From assembly GCA_024291935.2 (NCBI GenBank), contig JAGTYA010000025.1, positions 7,337,501 through 7,401,500 on the forward strand: DNA of 64,000 nucleotides. Direction: 5' to 3'. The position numbers and the translations under genes are program-made. Below, piece after piece: positions 34,714 through 43,671 of the stretch. Under the pieces are notes generated by a model. That model had not been told where the DNA came from, did not search any database, and saw only the letters and a list, made by a program, of their open reading frames with translations. Origin of the DNA: Okapia johnstoni. Taxonomy: Eukaryota > Chordata > Mammalia > Artiodactyla > Giraffidae. How positions within the stretch are numbered: the first letter of the stretch is position 1; the number at the start of each line of letters is the position of its first letter.

Positions 34714-34970
34714 AAGTCATTGGAAGGACTGATGCTGAAGCTGAAGCTCCAGTACTTTGGCCATCTGATGCGAAGAGCCAGCTGATTGGAAAAGACCCTG
34801 ATGCTGGGAAACATTGAGGGCAGGAGGAGAAGGGGACCACAGAGGATGAGGTGACTGGATGGCATCACTGACTCAATGGACATGAGTTTGAGCAAACTCC
34901 AGGAGGCCAGGGAAGCCTGCTGTGCTGCAGTCCATGGGGTCACAAAGAGTCAGACACAACAAGGTGACAA
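34714..34970 (+). mobile_element. BovB 3' end
   Basis: From 'tggaaggactgatgctgaag' to 'gtcacaaagagtcagacac' with an ACA-unit tail ('gacaacaacaacaaaaaag') rather than the ACTGA-type tail of other copies. Confidence 0.92.
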
Positions 34971-35440
34971 CAACAACAAAAAAGTCAATGCTATTCAAGC
35001 AGTTCTTTTCCAATGAAGTAACTCAAGGGTTCCTTCCATAAAGATCAAATATCTCAGGGTCTTGGTTTTTCGTTTTTCAGTCGAAGTATAGTTGATGTAC
35101 AATACTATGTTCATTACAGGTATAACTTACAGCCGTACAGCACAGTGTTTCAGTATTTTTATAGCTTATTTGTAGTTATAACATGTTGACTGTATGTCTG
35201 TGTTGTACAACATATCCTTGTAGCTTATTTACTTTATACACAATAGCTTGTATCTCTTCATCGTGTACCCCTGTCTTGTGTCTTTTCCCTTCCTTCTTCT
35301 CACTGGTAATCACTGGTTCTCTCTATCCACTCGTCTGCTGCTTTTTCTCTTGTACTCACTGTTTTGTTTTGTTTTTTAGATTCCACATATAAGTGATATC
35401 ATATAGTATTTGTCTTTGTCTGACCTAATTCACTAAGCAT

Positions 35441-36754
35441 TTGTATTTTTATTGAAGTTGTTGTTATTCAGTCGCTAAGTCATATCCAACTCTTTGCAAC
35501 CCCATGGACTGCAGCATGCCAGGCTTCCCTGTCCTTCACCGTCTCCCGGAGTTTGCTCAGATTCATGTCCATGGAGTCGGTGATGCTATCTAACCATCTC
35601 ATCCTCTGCCACCCTCTTCTCCTTTTGCCTTCAGTCTTCCCCACCATCAAGGTCTTTTCCAGTGGGTCGGCTCTTCACATCAGGTGGCCAAAGTATTGGA
35701 GCTTCAGCTTCAGTATTAGTCCTTCCAATGAATATTCAGGGTTGGTTTCCTTCAGGATTGACTGGTTTGATCTCCTTGCAGTCCAAGGGACTCTCAAGAG
35801 TCTTCTCCAGCACTATTTGAAAGCATCAATTCTTCAGTGCTCAGCCTTCTTTATGGTCCAACTCTCACATCCATATATGACTACTGGAAAGACCATAACT
35901 TTGACTAGATGGACCTTTGTTGGCAAAGTGATGCCTCTGCTTTTTAATACTGTCGACTAAAAGATATGCACAGCTTGAGAGTTGTGAGTTAAGTTTTATT
36001 TGGGGCAAAATGAGGACCACAGCCCGGGAGACAGCCCCTAAGATAGCTCTGAGAGACTACTGCAAAGAGGCAGTTGGGAAAGGTCAATATATGATTTTGG
36101 TGAAGGGGAAGTTCAATGTAATCAAGAGCTTACTGTACAAAAGTTTTTCTGCTAGTCACAAGGAGCTGAGGTCACCATGAAGGGATTTAGTGTTTTTCTA
36201 AATATGAAGAGATACAAGGATATTGGGATCATGAAATCAGTTCCTGAAAATATCTGGCTATCTGAAGACCTGTTCCACCAGATTCCCTGGAGAACAGAAT
36301 GCCTCGCTGCGCCCTGGGTGCTTTCAGCAGGGGGAGCTGAAGGCCGGCAGCCGCAGCCGCACAAGGTTTAGTCTCCACAGGGGGAGATGGCCAATGCTAT
36401 TGCTGTTCAGTCCCTGGCAGATGCTCTTGGCAAGTACCAATTTGTAGTTGACAATATGCTGTCTAGGTTTGTCATAGCTTTCCTTCCAAGGGGCAGATGT
36501 CGTTTAATTTCATGGGGGCAGTCACCATCCTCAGTGATTTTTGAGCCCAAGAAAATAAAATCTGTCACTGCTTCCACTTTTTTCTCTTCTATTTGCCATG
36601 AAGTAATAAGACTGGATGCTGTGATCTTAGTTTTTTGAATGTTGAGTTTTAAGCCAGCTTTTTCACTCTTCTCTTTCACCCTCATCAAAACACTCTTTAG
36701 TTCCTCTTTGCTTTTTGTCAATAGAGTGATATCATCTGTATATCTGAGGTTGTT
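35441..36754 (-). mobile_element. BovB copy interrupted by a solo LTR
   Basis: Minus strand. 35456-35950 holds the 3' half up to the RDIT region, and 36454-36754 resumes at exactly the next consensus base ('ctttttaata' / 'atatgctgtctagg') and ends beyond the NNLRY motif. The 3' tail side is AT-rich. Confidence 0.9.
35951..36453 (-). mobile_element. Solo LTR of an endogenous retrovirus (ruminant)
   Basis: 503 bp beginning TGTCGACTA and ending TAGTTGACA, i.e. TG...CA with imperfect 9-bp inverted ends. Flanked by ATAC (35947-35950) and ATAT (36454-36457), a 4-bp duplication with one change, inside a BovB that is otherwise continuous. Minus orientation is inferred from an AATAAAA signal on that strand near 35990-36000. 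No internal retroviral genes remain. Confidence 0.8.
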
Positions 36755-36837
36755 CACTAAGAATAATACATTCTAAGTCCGTCTATATTGTTGCAGATGG
36801 CAACTTTTATTTCTTTGTTATGGCTGAGTAGTATTCC

Positions 36838-36839
<2 letters not shown>

Positions 36840-36928
<89 letters not shown>
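36840..36928. repeat. (GT)25(AT)18 microsatellite
   Basis: Pure GT dinucleotides 36841-36890 followed by pure AT dinucleotides to about 36926, grown from the 'ccattgtgt' end of the L1. Open frames across it are meaningless. Confidence 0.97.
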
Positions 36929-36929
<1 letters not shown>

Positions 36930-36990
36930 ACAATGCTTTCTCAGATAACATAGTCCTCTTCCCATTTGAGAACCATTCATCTAAACAGAT

Positions 36991-37544
36991 TTTCTAGATT
37001 TATTTCATGCTTTGTGTGCCTTGGTAACCCTCCCTTACATTGGTTAGCAGTGCTTTAGATGCAAGTAAAAACTCTCACAACAGTGACTTAAGCAAAAAAG
37101 ATATTTAAGTATTTCTCATAATAACCAGCCTGGTGGAAGAAGACTCCAGGGTCAGCTCAGCAGCTCGGTAATAACTAGACTCTGAGTTGGCATCTCAGTG
37201 GTTTTCTTGGTGCTTACCTGATGACCCCAACATGATTACCATTTCTCCATGCATCACTCACTATCACAAAGAGGAGGGCGAGTAGGAAACACCCTTGTCT
37301 TCATTTTGTTCATTTGTCAGAGAGGAAGAACTTTTCCAGAACCCCAACCCTGCCATGACACTTCCCCATCTACCTCGTCGGCCACAGGTATGTCTCACAC
37401 CCACTCCTAGACCAGCCACTGGCAAAGAGAAACAGCGACACCATATGCAGCTTAGACCAGTCGTGATGCAACCCACCTCCGAGCACGTGTGTGCAACGGG
37501 GGACTTGCACGAACCTCACCTCGTTTTAGCCCATGCCCCCTCCA
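36991..37544. other. HRH1 5'-UTR intron, unassigned
   Basis: Between L1 and the L2 remnant. No repeat or exon recognised. Confidence 0.4.
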
Positions 37545-37660
37545 CTAGAATGTGAGCTCCTTGAGGACAGAGGTTTTTGCTTTGTTCACTGCTGTATTCC
37601 CAGCACCCAGGACAATGCCCAGCAATGCGATGAACAGTCAATAATTGAAGGAAGGAGGGG
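37545..37660. repeat. L2 LINE 3' end remnant
   Basis: 'gaatgtgagctccttgagga', 'gctgtattcccagcacccag', 'aatgcccagcaatgcgatga': the standard L2 3' end, about 150 bp upstream of the HRH1 exon. Confidence 0.75.
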
Positions 37661-37794
37661 ATGGCTGAGGAGGCAGGGGGTATAGGCTGCAGGTAACCAG
37701 CAATGTCTATCACCCTGATCGCATACAACCGTGGTTTGATGCCTGTGACGGCGCTGAGTGACGCTACTGATCACGGGACCTCTGACCTGAATTC

Positions 37795-37812
37795 TTGTGT
37801 CTCTCCCCCCAG
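37795..37812 (+). promoter_or_regulatory. HRH1: Splice acceptor of the HRH1 coding exon
   Basis: A pyrimidine tract 'ttgtgtctctcccccc' is followed by AG at 37811-37812, 35 bases before the start codon. In other mammals HRH1 has one intron-less coding exon with the last 5'-UTR intron ending just upstream of the ATG, so this placement fits. The exon would start at 37813. Confidence 0.8.
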
Positions 37813-37847
37813 GGAGCGAGCCATAGCTGAAGGCTACACTTGTGCCA

Positions 37848-39314
37848 ATGACCTGTCCCAATTCCTCCTGCGTCTTCGAAGACAAGATGTGTGAGGGGAA
37901 TAAGACCGCCCCTGCCAGTGATGCCCAGCTGATGCCCCTGGTGGTGGTCCTGAGCACCATCTCCTTGGTCACAGTGGGACTCAACCTGCTGGTCCTGTAT
38001 GCTGTGCGCAGCGAGCGGAAACTACACACGGTGGGGAACCTCTACATCGTCAGCCTCTCGGTGGCCGATCTGATCGTGGGGGCGGTCGTCATGCCCATGA
38101 ACATCCTCTACCTCCTCATGTCTAGGTGGTCCCTGGGGCGCCCTCTCTGCCTCTTCTGGCTTTCCATGGACTATGTGGCCAGCACAGCATCCATTTTCAG
38201 CGTCTTCATCTTGTGCATTGACCGCTACCGTTCTGTGCAGCAGCCCCTCAAGTACCTGCGGTATCGTACCAAGACCCGAGCATCCGTCACCATCCTAGCC
38301 GCCTGGTTTCTCTCCTTCCTGTGGATTATCCCCATTCTGGGCTGGCGTCACTTCCGGCCGAAGACCCCGGAGCCCCGGGGGGACAAGTGTGAGACGGACT
38401 TCTACAACGTCACGTGGTTCAAAGTCATGACCGCCATCATCAACTTCTACCTGCCCACCTTGCTCATGCTCTGGTTCTATGCTAAGATCTACAAGGCTGT
38501 GCGCCAGCACTGCCAGCACCGGGAGCTCATCAACGGGTCCTTCCCCTACTTCTCTGACGTGAAGATGAAGCCAGAGAACCTCCAGGTGGGCGCTAAGAAA
38601 CCGGGGAAGGAGTCCCCCTGGGAAGTTCTGAAAAGGAAACCGAAAGACACCGGGGGTGGACCTGTCTTGAAGCCACCATCCCAAGAGCCAAAGGAGGTGA
38701 CATCTCTAGGTGTCTTCAGCCAAGAGAAGGATGGAGAACCGGGCAAATTCTACTGCTTCCCACTTGACACTGTGCAGACGCAGCCGGAGGCAGAGGGGAG
38801 TGGCAGGGGCTACGCAGCCATCAACCAGAGCCAGACCCAGCTCGAGATGGGTGAGCAGGGCGTGAGCATGCCTGCGGCTAAGGAGACCTTGGAGGACCAG
38901 ATCCTAGGTGACAGCCCGTCCTTCTCCCGGACAGACTCGGACACCCCCGTGGAGCCGGCACCGGGGAAAGGCAAGTCGCGAAGCGAGTCTGGCACAGGCC
39001 TGGAGTACATCAAGTTCACTTGGAAGAGGCTCCGCTCGCATTCAAGACAGTACGTGTCTGGGTTGCACATGAGCCGAGAGCGGAAGGCGGCCAAGCAGCT
39101 GGGTTTTATCATGGCTGCCTTCATCACCTGCTGGATTCCTTACTTCATCTTCTTCATGGTCATTGCCTTCTGTGAGAGCTGCTGTAACCAGCATGTGCAC
39201 ATGTTCACCATCTGGCTGGGCTACATCAACTCCACGCTGAACCCCCTCATCTACCCCTTGTGCAATGAGAACTTCAAGAAGACCTTCAAGAAAATTCTGC
39301 ACATTCGTTCCTAG
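37848..39314 (+). CDS. HRH1: Histamine H1 receptor (class A GPCR), single coding exon
   Basis: Encodes 488 residues, a plasma-membrane receptor that couples histamine binding to Gq/11, phospholipase C and calcium release. Seven hydrophobic segments are visible, at about residues 30-52, 64-86, 101-123, 146-166, 190-211, 418-441 and 452-471. Ligand and fold residues present are Asp108 in TM3, Trp159, Lys192 and Asn199 in TM5, Trp429/Tyr432/Phe433/Phe436 in TM6, and Cys101-Cys181 for the extracellular disulfide. DRY (125-127), CWIP and NPLIY (465-469) are intact. N-glycosylation sites are Asn5 and Asn18. The third intracellular loop is very long (about 213-416) and Ser/Thr-rich, as in H1 receptors; the C-tail is short. 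The start is ATG 37848; an in-frame GTG at 37842 is not the initiator. Human HRH1 is 487 aa and very similar. The loop segment SQEKDGEPGK is about three residues shorter than the cattle protein I remember (491 aa). Confidence 0.98.
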   Translation: MTCPNSSCVFEDKMCEGNKTAPASDAQLMPLVVVLSTISLVTVGLNLLVLYAVRSERKLHTVGNLYIVSLSVADLIVGAVVMPMNILYLLMSRWSLGRPLCLFWLSMDYVASTASIFSVFILCIDRYRSVQQPLKYLRYRTKTRASVTILAAWFLSFLWIIPILGWRHFRPKTPEPRGDKCETDFYNVTWFKVMTAIINFYLPTLLMLWFYAKIYKAVRQHCQHRELINGSFPYFSDVKMKPENLQVGAKKPGKESPWEVLKRKPKDTGGGPVLKPPSQEPKEVTSLGVFSQEKDGEPGKFYCFPLDTVQTQPEAEGSGRGYAAINQSQTQLEMGEQGVSMPAAKETLEDQILGDSPSFSRTDSDTPVEPAPGKGKSRSESGTGLEYIKFTWKRLRSHSRQYVSGLHMSRERKAAKQLGFIMAAFITCWIPYFIFFMVIAFCESCCNQHVHMFTIWLGYINSTLNPLIYPLCNENFKKTFKKILHIRS

Positions 39315-40272
39315 GAGAGGCTCCCAGAGGATGCAACCAAGTGTCACTTAAGGACGTCCCTGAAGGAAATGAAGGAGAAAGCCTGTGTCTTGCCAGGCAC
39401 CTGGGCTTTCTGGAGTCAGAAGAATGGTCTTAGGTGCTGGGGAGTTTGGAAAGTCCATAGACGCAGTGGGAAGAACAGCAGATGGTGGCGGTCAGCAGAG
39501 AGATTGTACTCTGAGAGCCGAATATTTGCAAGAGACTCAGATCTGTCCGAACTCTCCTGTTCCTCAGGAATGTGGGGGCCTCAGAGTCACACTGTAATTC
39601 CAGCTTTCAAACTCAAATTATTGGGCTACTGAAGGGATGTGTGGGCAGAGTTCCAGTGGAACTCTGGAACCTTCTTCAAATAGAGCTCCACAACTCTGGT
39701 GCAGAGACTTTAGACATGTAGACAGATGCTGTCCCCTGCCAGGGGTCCCCTTGAAAGGCAGGACAGCTATTCCATGGTGACTGCCACATCTCAGAACAAC
39801 TCTCTTCCGAGCCTCTTGTGCACCTTTCTCCAGATCCAGTGTCTGAGCCACCCTGGCTATTCCACCTCATTATTTCTCACTCACGCACATCTTAGGAGTT
39901 GATGGGAAATGATGCAGTCTGCACATCCATCATTTGCAAACCCAAATTCCGTTCTTCTATTAAAGAAGAGGTTAAATGCCTCCCTCAAAGAGAAAAGGAA
40001 TATTCTTTTAAATGGTTGTACACTAGACACAAAGAGGAGTGGGGGGAAGAAAGCCATATTGCTTGAGGGCTGTGCCAGGTTGATGTCATTTAAGCCCCAT
40101 GACCCCCCACGACAGGAGGATGGCATCACTAGAAAAGCAAATGGAGGAACAGCAAGGTGCAGTAAGGTACCTGAGACCACACAACTAGTTACAAGAAAGC
40201 AGGCACAAACATCCTATGGTTTCAACTCACTGTAACACATTTTCTCCAAAAGGCAAAAATTTGTTCTATTCA

Positions 40273-40298
40273 GTACACACACACATGCGCGCGCGTGC

Positions 40299-40349
<51 letters not shown>
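40273..40349. repeat. Alternating purine-pyrimidine (CA)n/(CG)n tract
   Basis: 77 bases of strict purine/pyrimidine alternation: CA repeats, then a 'tgcgcgcgcgtgcacacg' core, then about 22 CA repeats. It lies in the probable HRH1 3' UTR. Confidence 0.95.
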
Positions 40350-40351
<2 letters not shown>

Positions 40352-40420
40352 TCCTGAGAGTGCTGGCAGTTCACAAGAGTATATTGAGAGGGGGAACGGC
40401 TGACAGAGAATGTGGCCACA

Positions 40421-40456
40421 GAGGTGTCACTTTTAGAAGAGGTGTCACTTTTAGAA
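40421..40456. repeat. Exact 18-bp tandem duplication
   Basis: The unit GAGGTGTCACTTTTAGAA occurs twice without a mismatch (40421-40438, 40439-40456), about 70 bases after the CA tract. Confidence 0.97.
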
Positions 40457-42392
40457 GGGACAGTATACCTTTTCATCTGTGAATTCTGCTGTGTTTATCC
40501 AAGAAACGTCATCATGTACTTTTATGGTCACACTTTTTAAGTCAAAACTTACAAAGGCATGGGAACAGGAAGTTTTACTTGGTGTTTATGTTGCAGTCTG
40601 GTTGTGATTTATATTTTAAAACTGGATGTTACACTGTAATATATGTAGCCAGTGGGAGTGCCTGTACAAGCTGGGATTTGATGTCTTGTGTTCCCGTTTG
40701 CATGATCTGTTAAAATGAGAGATTTCTACCTACTAAAATATGATCTTTGAAGCTATACTGTTATACGGTTGACTGATTTAATTCTGCCTTTCTGAGTCTC
40801 TTGGACTTAAGAAGATGTACTGAAATGTAATGTTAAATGTTACAAGATTTGATACAAGGTTTCCCTTTGGTTTCTGGTCATATTTGTAAATGTCTTTAGA
40901 AAAGGACTTACTTTTTATAACAAGCTTCACTCTCTACTTGGCATCTCCCAAAGCTCTTCTCCCTCAAAACTGGAGGGAGCCAAAGAGACTTCCATCCTGC
41001 TTTGGGTTATCCTGGTCTGTTTACAAGTTGGAAACCAGGAAGAGTTGCTTCCGGGTCCCCTCGGGACCAAGGAGCACTTTGAAGTCTTTCTAAAGACCAC
41101 CCCACACAGACAAATGGCTAAGTGCCCATGACTGATATTGAGGAACAGTTGAAGCAACTAGTGAAACCAAGTGGTTTCAGGCTTAGACCTTGGTCAACAA
41201 GATCTGGATTTGAATCTGACAAGAACAAAAATGGTCAGTATAATTTGCCAGAGCATAAAAAACAAGGTTCCATGCATCATTGTGTATGGTGTTCACGGTA
41301 CTTGCACAGTAAATGGTACCCAGTGGGGACTCGTAGTTTTAAAGTATACTTCGTGCTTTACCACTTTTATCTAATCTTTACAACAACCTTGTGAGGCAGA
41401 TTTCTGTGGTTTTACAAATAGGTAAACCATAGCACAGAGGGGTTAATAAGAACCGAGGCTAAGACCTGATTCTGCAATGGGCTTCCTTTCCACGGTATCA
41501 ACCTGTTCTTCCTCCAGCTCTCTGTATGAGTGAATTAACTGTTGAATTCATGAAAGGCAGTAGAGGAGGGTGCAGACATAACTCAGCCCTAGCCCACTCA
41601 GGAAAGAATTAGTGGCTGATGGCTTACACAAAATCCAGTGGAAACCAGGCTCTCTGCTCCAAATACGAAAATACATGCCTTCTTGGAAAAGGCTGTTAGA
41701 GACCTTGATTGTAGATTAAAAATTGATTATATATTTTAGATTAAAAAGAAGCCGCCCCCTTGGGTTTCTCTTTATGGACTTAAAGCTGATGAGCTTGAAG
41801 TCAGTTCCTCCACTGACCAGTGTGCAAAGCTTACCAAATATTGGCTTCTTTTTAACAGTTTACAAGGTTTACAACAATGCGTGTTGGATGAGCTTTTTAA
41901 GAGCAGTTTTCTGCAAGTTGTTAGCTTAGAGTAACAGACGTTTGTTTTTCTTCACTGCTGCATGTTGAGGAAGGTTCAATATGCTTTGTCCGCAGGTCAC
42001 TGCTATTGCAGGGAGAGGCTGAGCGGCAGAGAGGGGAGCAATAGAGGTGAAGAGACTGCAGGTGAGGAGGGGAAAATAATGGGTTGAAACAAGAAGAAAC
42101 CAGGGGAGGTGGGGGTGTTGCCGAGTCCAAGCTCCTACTGCTCCTGCATGACAGGCATATAAATCAAGAGATGAGTTTTTGGAGCAAAGAATAATGACTT
42201 GACTTGGAAAGCCAATGGACCAAAAAGAAGGTGGACTAGTGTCCCAAAGAATTGGCTTTCCCAAGTTAGAATTCAGGCTTATTTTATACTAAAAGGGGAG
42301 GGATTAAAAGAATATATTCTTCACTAATGTGTTCATAACTTAAATATATTCAAAGAAGAATAAACCCATCCTTAGTATTTATTTTCATCCTT

Positions 42393-42797
42393 CAGTTCAG
42401 TTCAGTTAAGTCACTCAGTCGTGTCTGACTCTTTGCAGTCCCATGGCCTGCAGCACGCCAGGCTTCCCTGTCCATCACCAACTCCCGGAGTCTACTCAAC
42501 TCATGTCCATTGAGTCAGTGATGCCACCCAACCATCTCATCCTCTGTTTGTCCCCTTCTCCCACCTTCAATCTTTCTCAGCATCAGGGTCTTTTCTAATG
42601 AGTCAGCTCTTTGCATCAGGTGGCCAAAGTATTGGAGTTTCAGCTTCAACATCAGTCCTTCCAATGAACACCCAGGACTGATTTCCTTTAGTATGGACTG
42701 GTTGGATCTCCTTGCAGTCCAAGGGACTCTCAAGAGTCTTCTCCAGCACCATAGTTCAAAAGCATCAGTTCTTTGGCACTCATCTTTCTTGGTAGTC
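42393..42797 (-). mobile_element. BovB 3' fragment
   Basis: Minus strand. Left end is the TTCAG-unit tail; encodes [35 protein letters not shown]. The right truncation is just past the ESW region. Confidence 0.92.
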
Positions 42798-42929
42798 TGA
42801 AAGCAATATGAAAACCATCAGTTACATCATCATATAAATCTATAAAACCTTGCAAAGCCATTCCATCCAGTAGAAATTGCCGTAAATTTTCAACGTTGCT
42901 AAGTTAATGTTACTGCAAAGGCTGGGTTT

Positions 42930-43560
42930 GCCTTTTGGTGCATGTTGAGCCAAAAGACACAACCAAACCCAAGAGCGGGAGAAGGAAGGATTTATTCTTT
43001 GCAGAATAAGTATTTATTTCTTGTTGTAAGGAGAACACCAGAGATCCTGCCCAAGGCAGTGTCTCCCCAACTGCAAAACAGGGGAAGATTTAAGCTAGGG
43101 TTCTCTGCATATTCATGAAGGAGCTTGGGTGTTGATTGAAGTCACAAGAATCAGAAAAGGTCAACATCATCATCCTTCAGGTTGCAGTTGATCTGGTGGA
43201 TGAGCTTCTGGGGTGGGGGGGCTGCAAATTACATTCTGCAAAGCAGCTCAAGAAAGTGCTTTAGGCTAGTATTTACCATTGAAACAGATCTGGGAGTCTT
43301 TACAACTGGTGTTATTTTTGCTTGTCATTACTTCTCTTGCTTGATAACAGTCAAGGTGTTCCTGCAGTTGTTTTTTTTTTTTTTTTTTTTTTTTTCTGTT
43401 GTTGCTGTTCCCTTAAGATCATTAATTACTGAGACCTGTTCAATGATAAGCACTGTGGCTGGGCTCAGATCACAAAATGACTAAGGCCAAAAATGGCTTC
43501 TCTTATGTCAAGAAATTCATGCCTGGTTCTCTTTCTCTGGGGACCCCCTACCCTATGTGC
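42930..43560 (-). mobile_element. LTR-like ruminant repeat with poly(T) tract
   Basis: Text such as 'ggaaggatttattctttgca', 'gggttctctgcatattcatg', 'agaaattcatgcctggttct' is familiar from artiodactyl LTR elements. A T-rich run of about 26 lies at 43371-43395. Exact ends and target duplication were not found. No retroviral coding sequence is present. Confidence 0.45.
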
Positions 43561-43671
43561 TTACATTTACAAAATGTCCGTTCAGAAAAATCCATGAGTC
43601 TCCAGATTGGCCATTTGGTAAATCGGTCATTTGGTTACTTAGCTGGCAGAAAATTGCTTGTCTCTCTTTTA

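Larger units (their letters stand above)
35060..36990 (-). mobile_element. L1 LINE 3' region, split by BovB and LTR
   Basis: 35060-35440 ('cgaagtatagttgatgtaca', 'agattccacatataagtgat') and 36755-36990 ('gttgcagatggcaactttta', 'gctgagtagtattccattgt') join into one antisense L1. The insert between is flanked by CACTAAGCAT (35431-35440) and CACTAAGAAT (36755-36764). Confidence 0.82.
39315..42390 (+). other. HRH1: Probable HRH1 3' UTR and downstream flank
   Basis: No interspersed repeat is obvious from the stop codon to about 41330, consistent with retained exon sequence. Candidate poly(A) signals are ATTAAA at 39959, 41715 and 41740 and AATAAA at 42359-42364. I cannot choose the real end from sequence alone. 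AU-rich stretches (40600-40780) and a CA tract lie inside. 41335-41475 resembles an antisense MIR. Confidence 0.5.

Noticed and set aside
36757..36997. Open frames with His-Thr or Cys-Val repeats
   Set aside because: Translations of the (GT)n(AT)n microsatellite.
37842..37847. Upstream in-frame GTG as HRH1 start, giving 490 aa
   Set aside because: Vertebrate HRH1 starts at the following ATG (MTCPNSS...); GTG initiation is not expected.
40216..40482. Open frames over the CA tract
   Set aside because: Simple-repeat translations in the probable HRH1 3' UTR.
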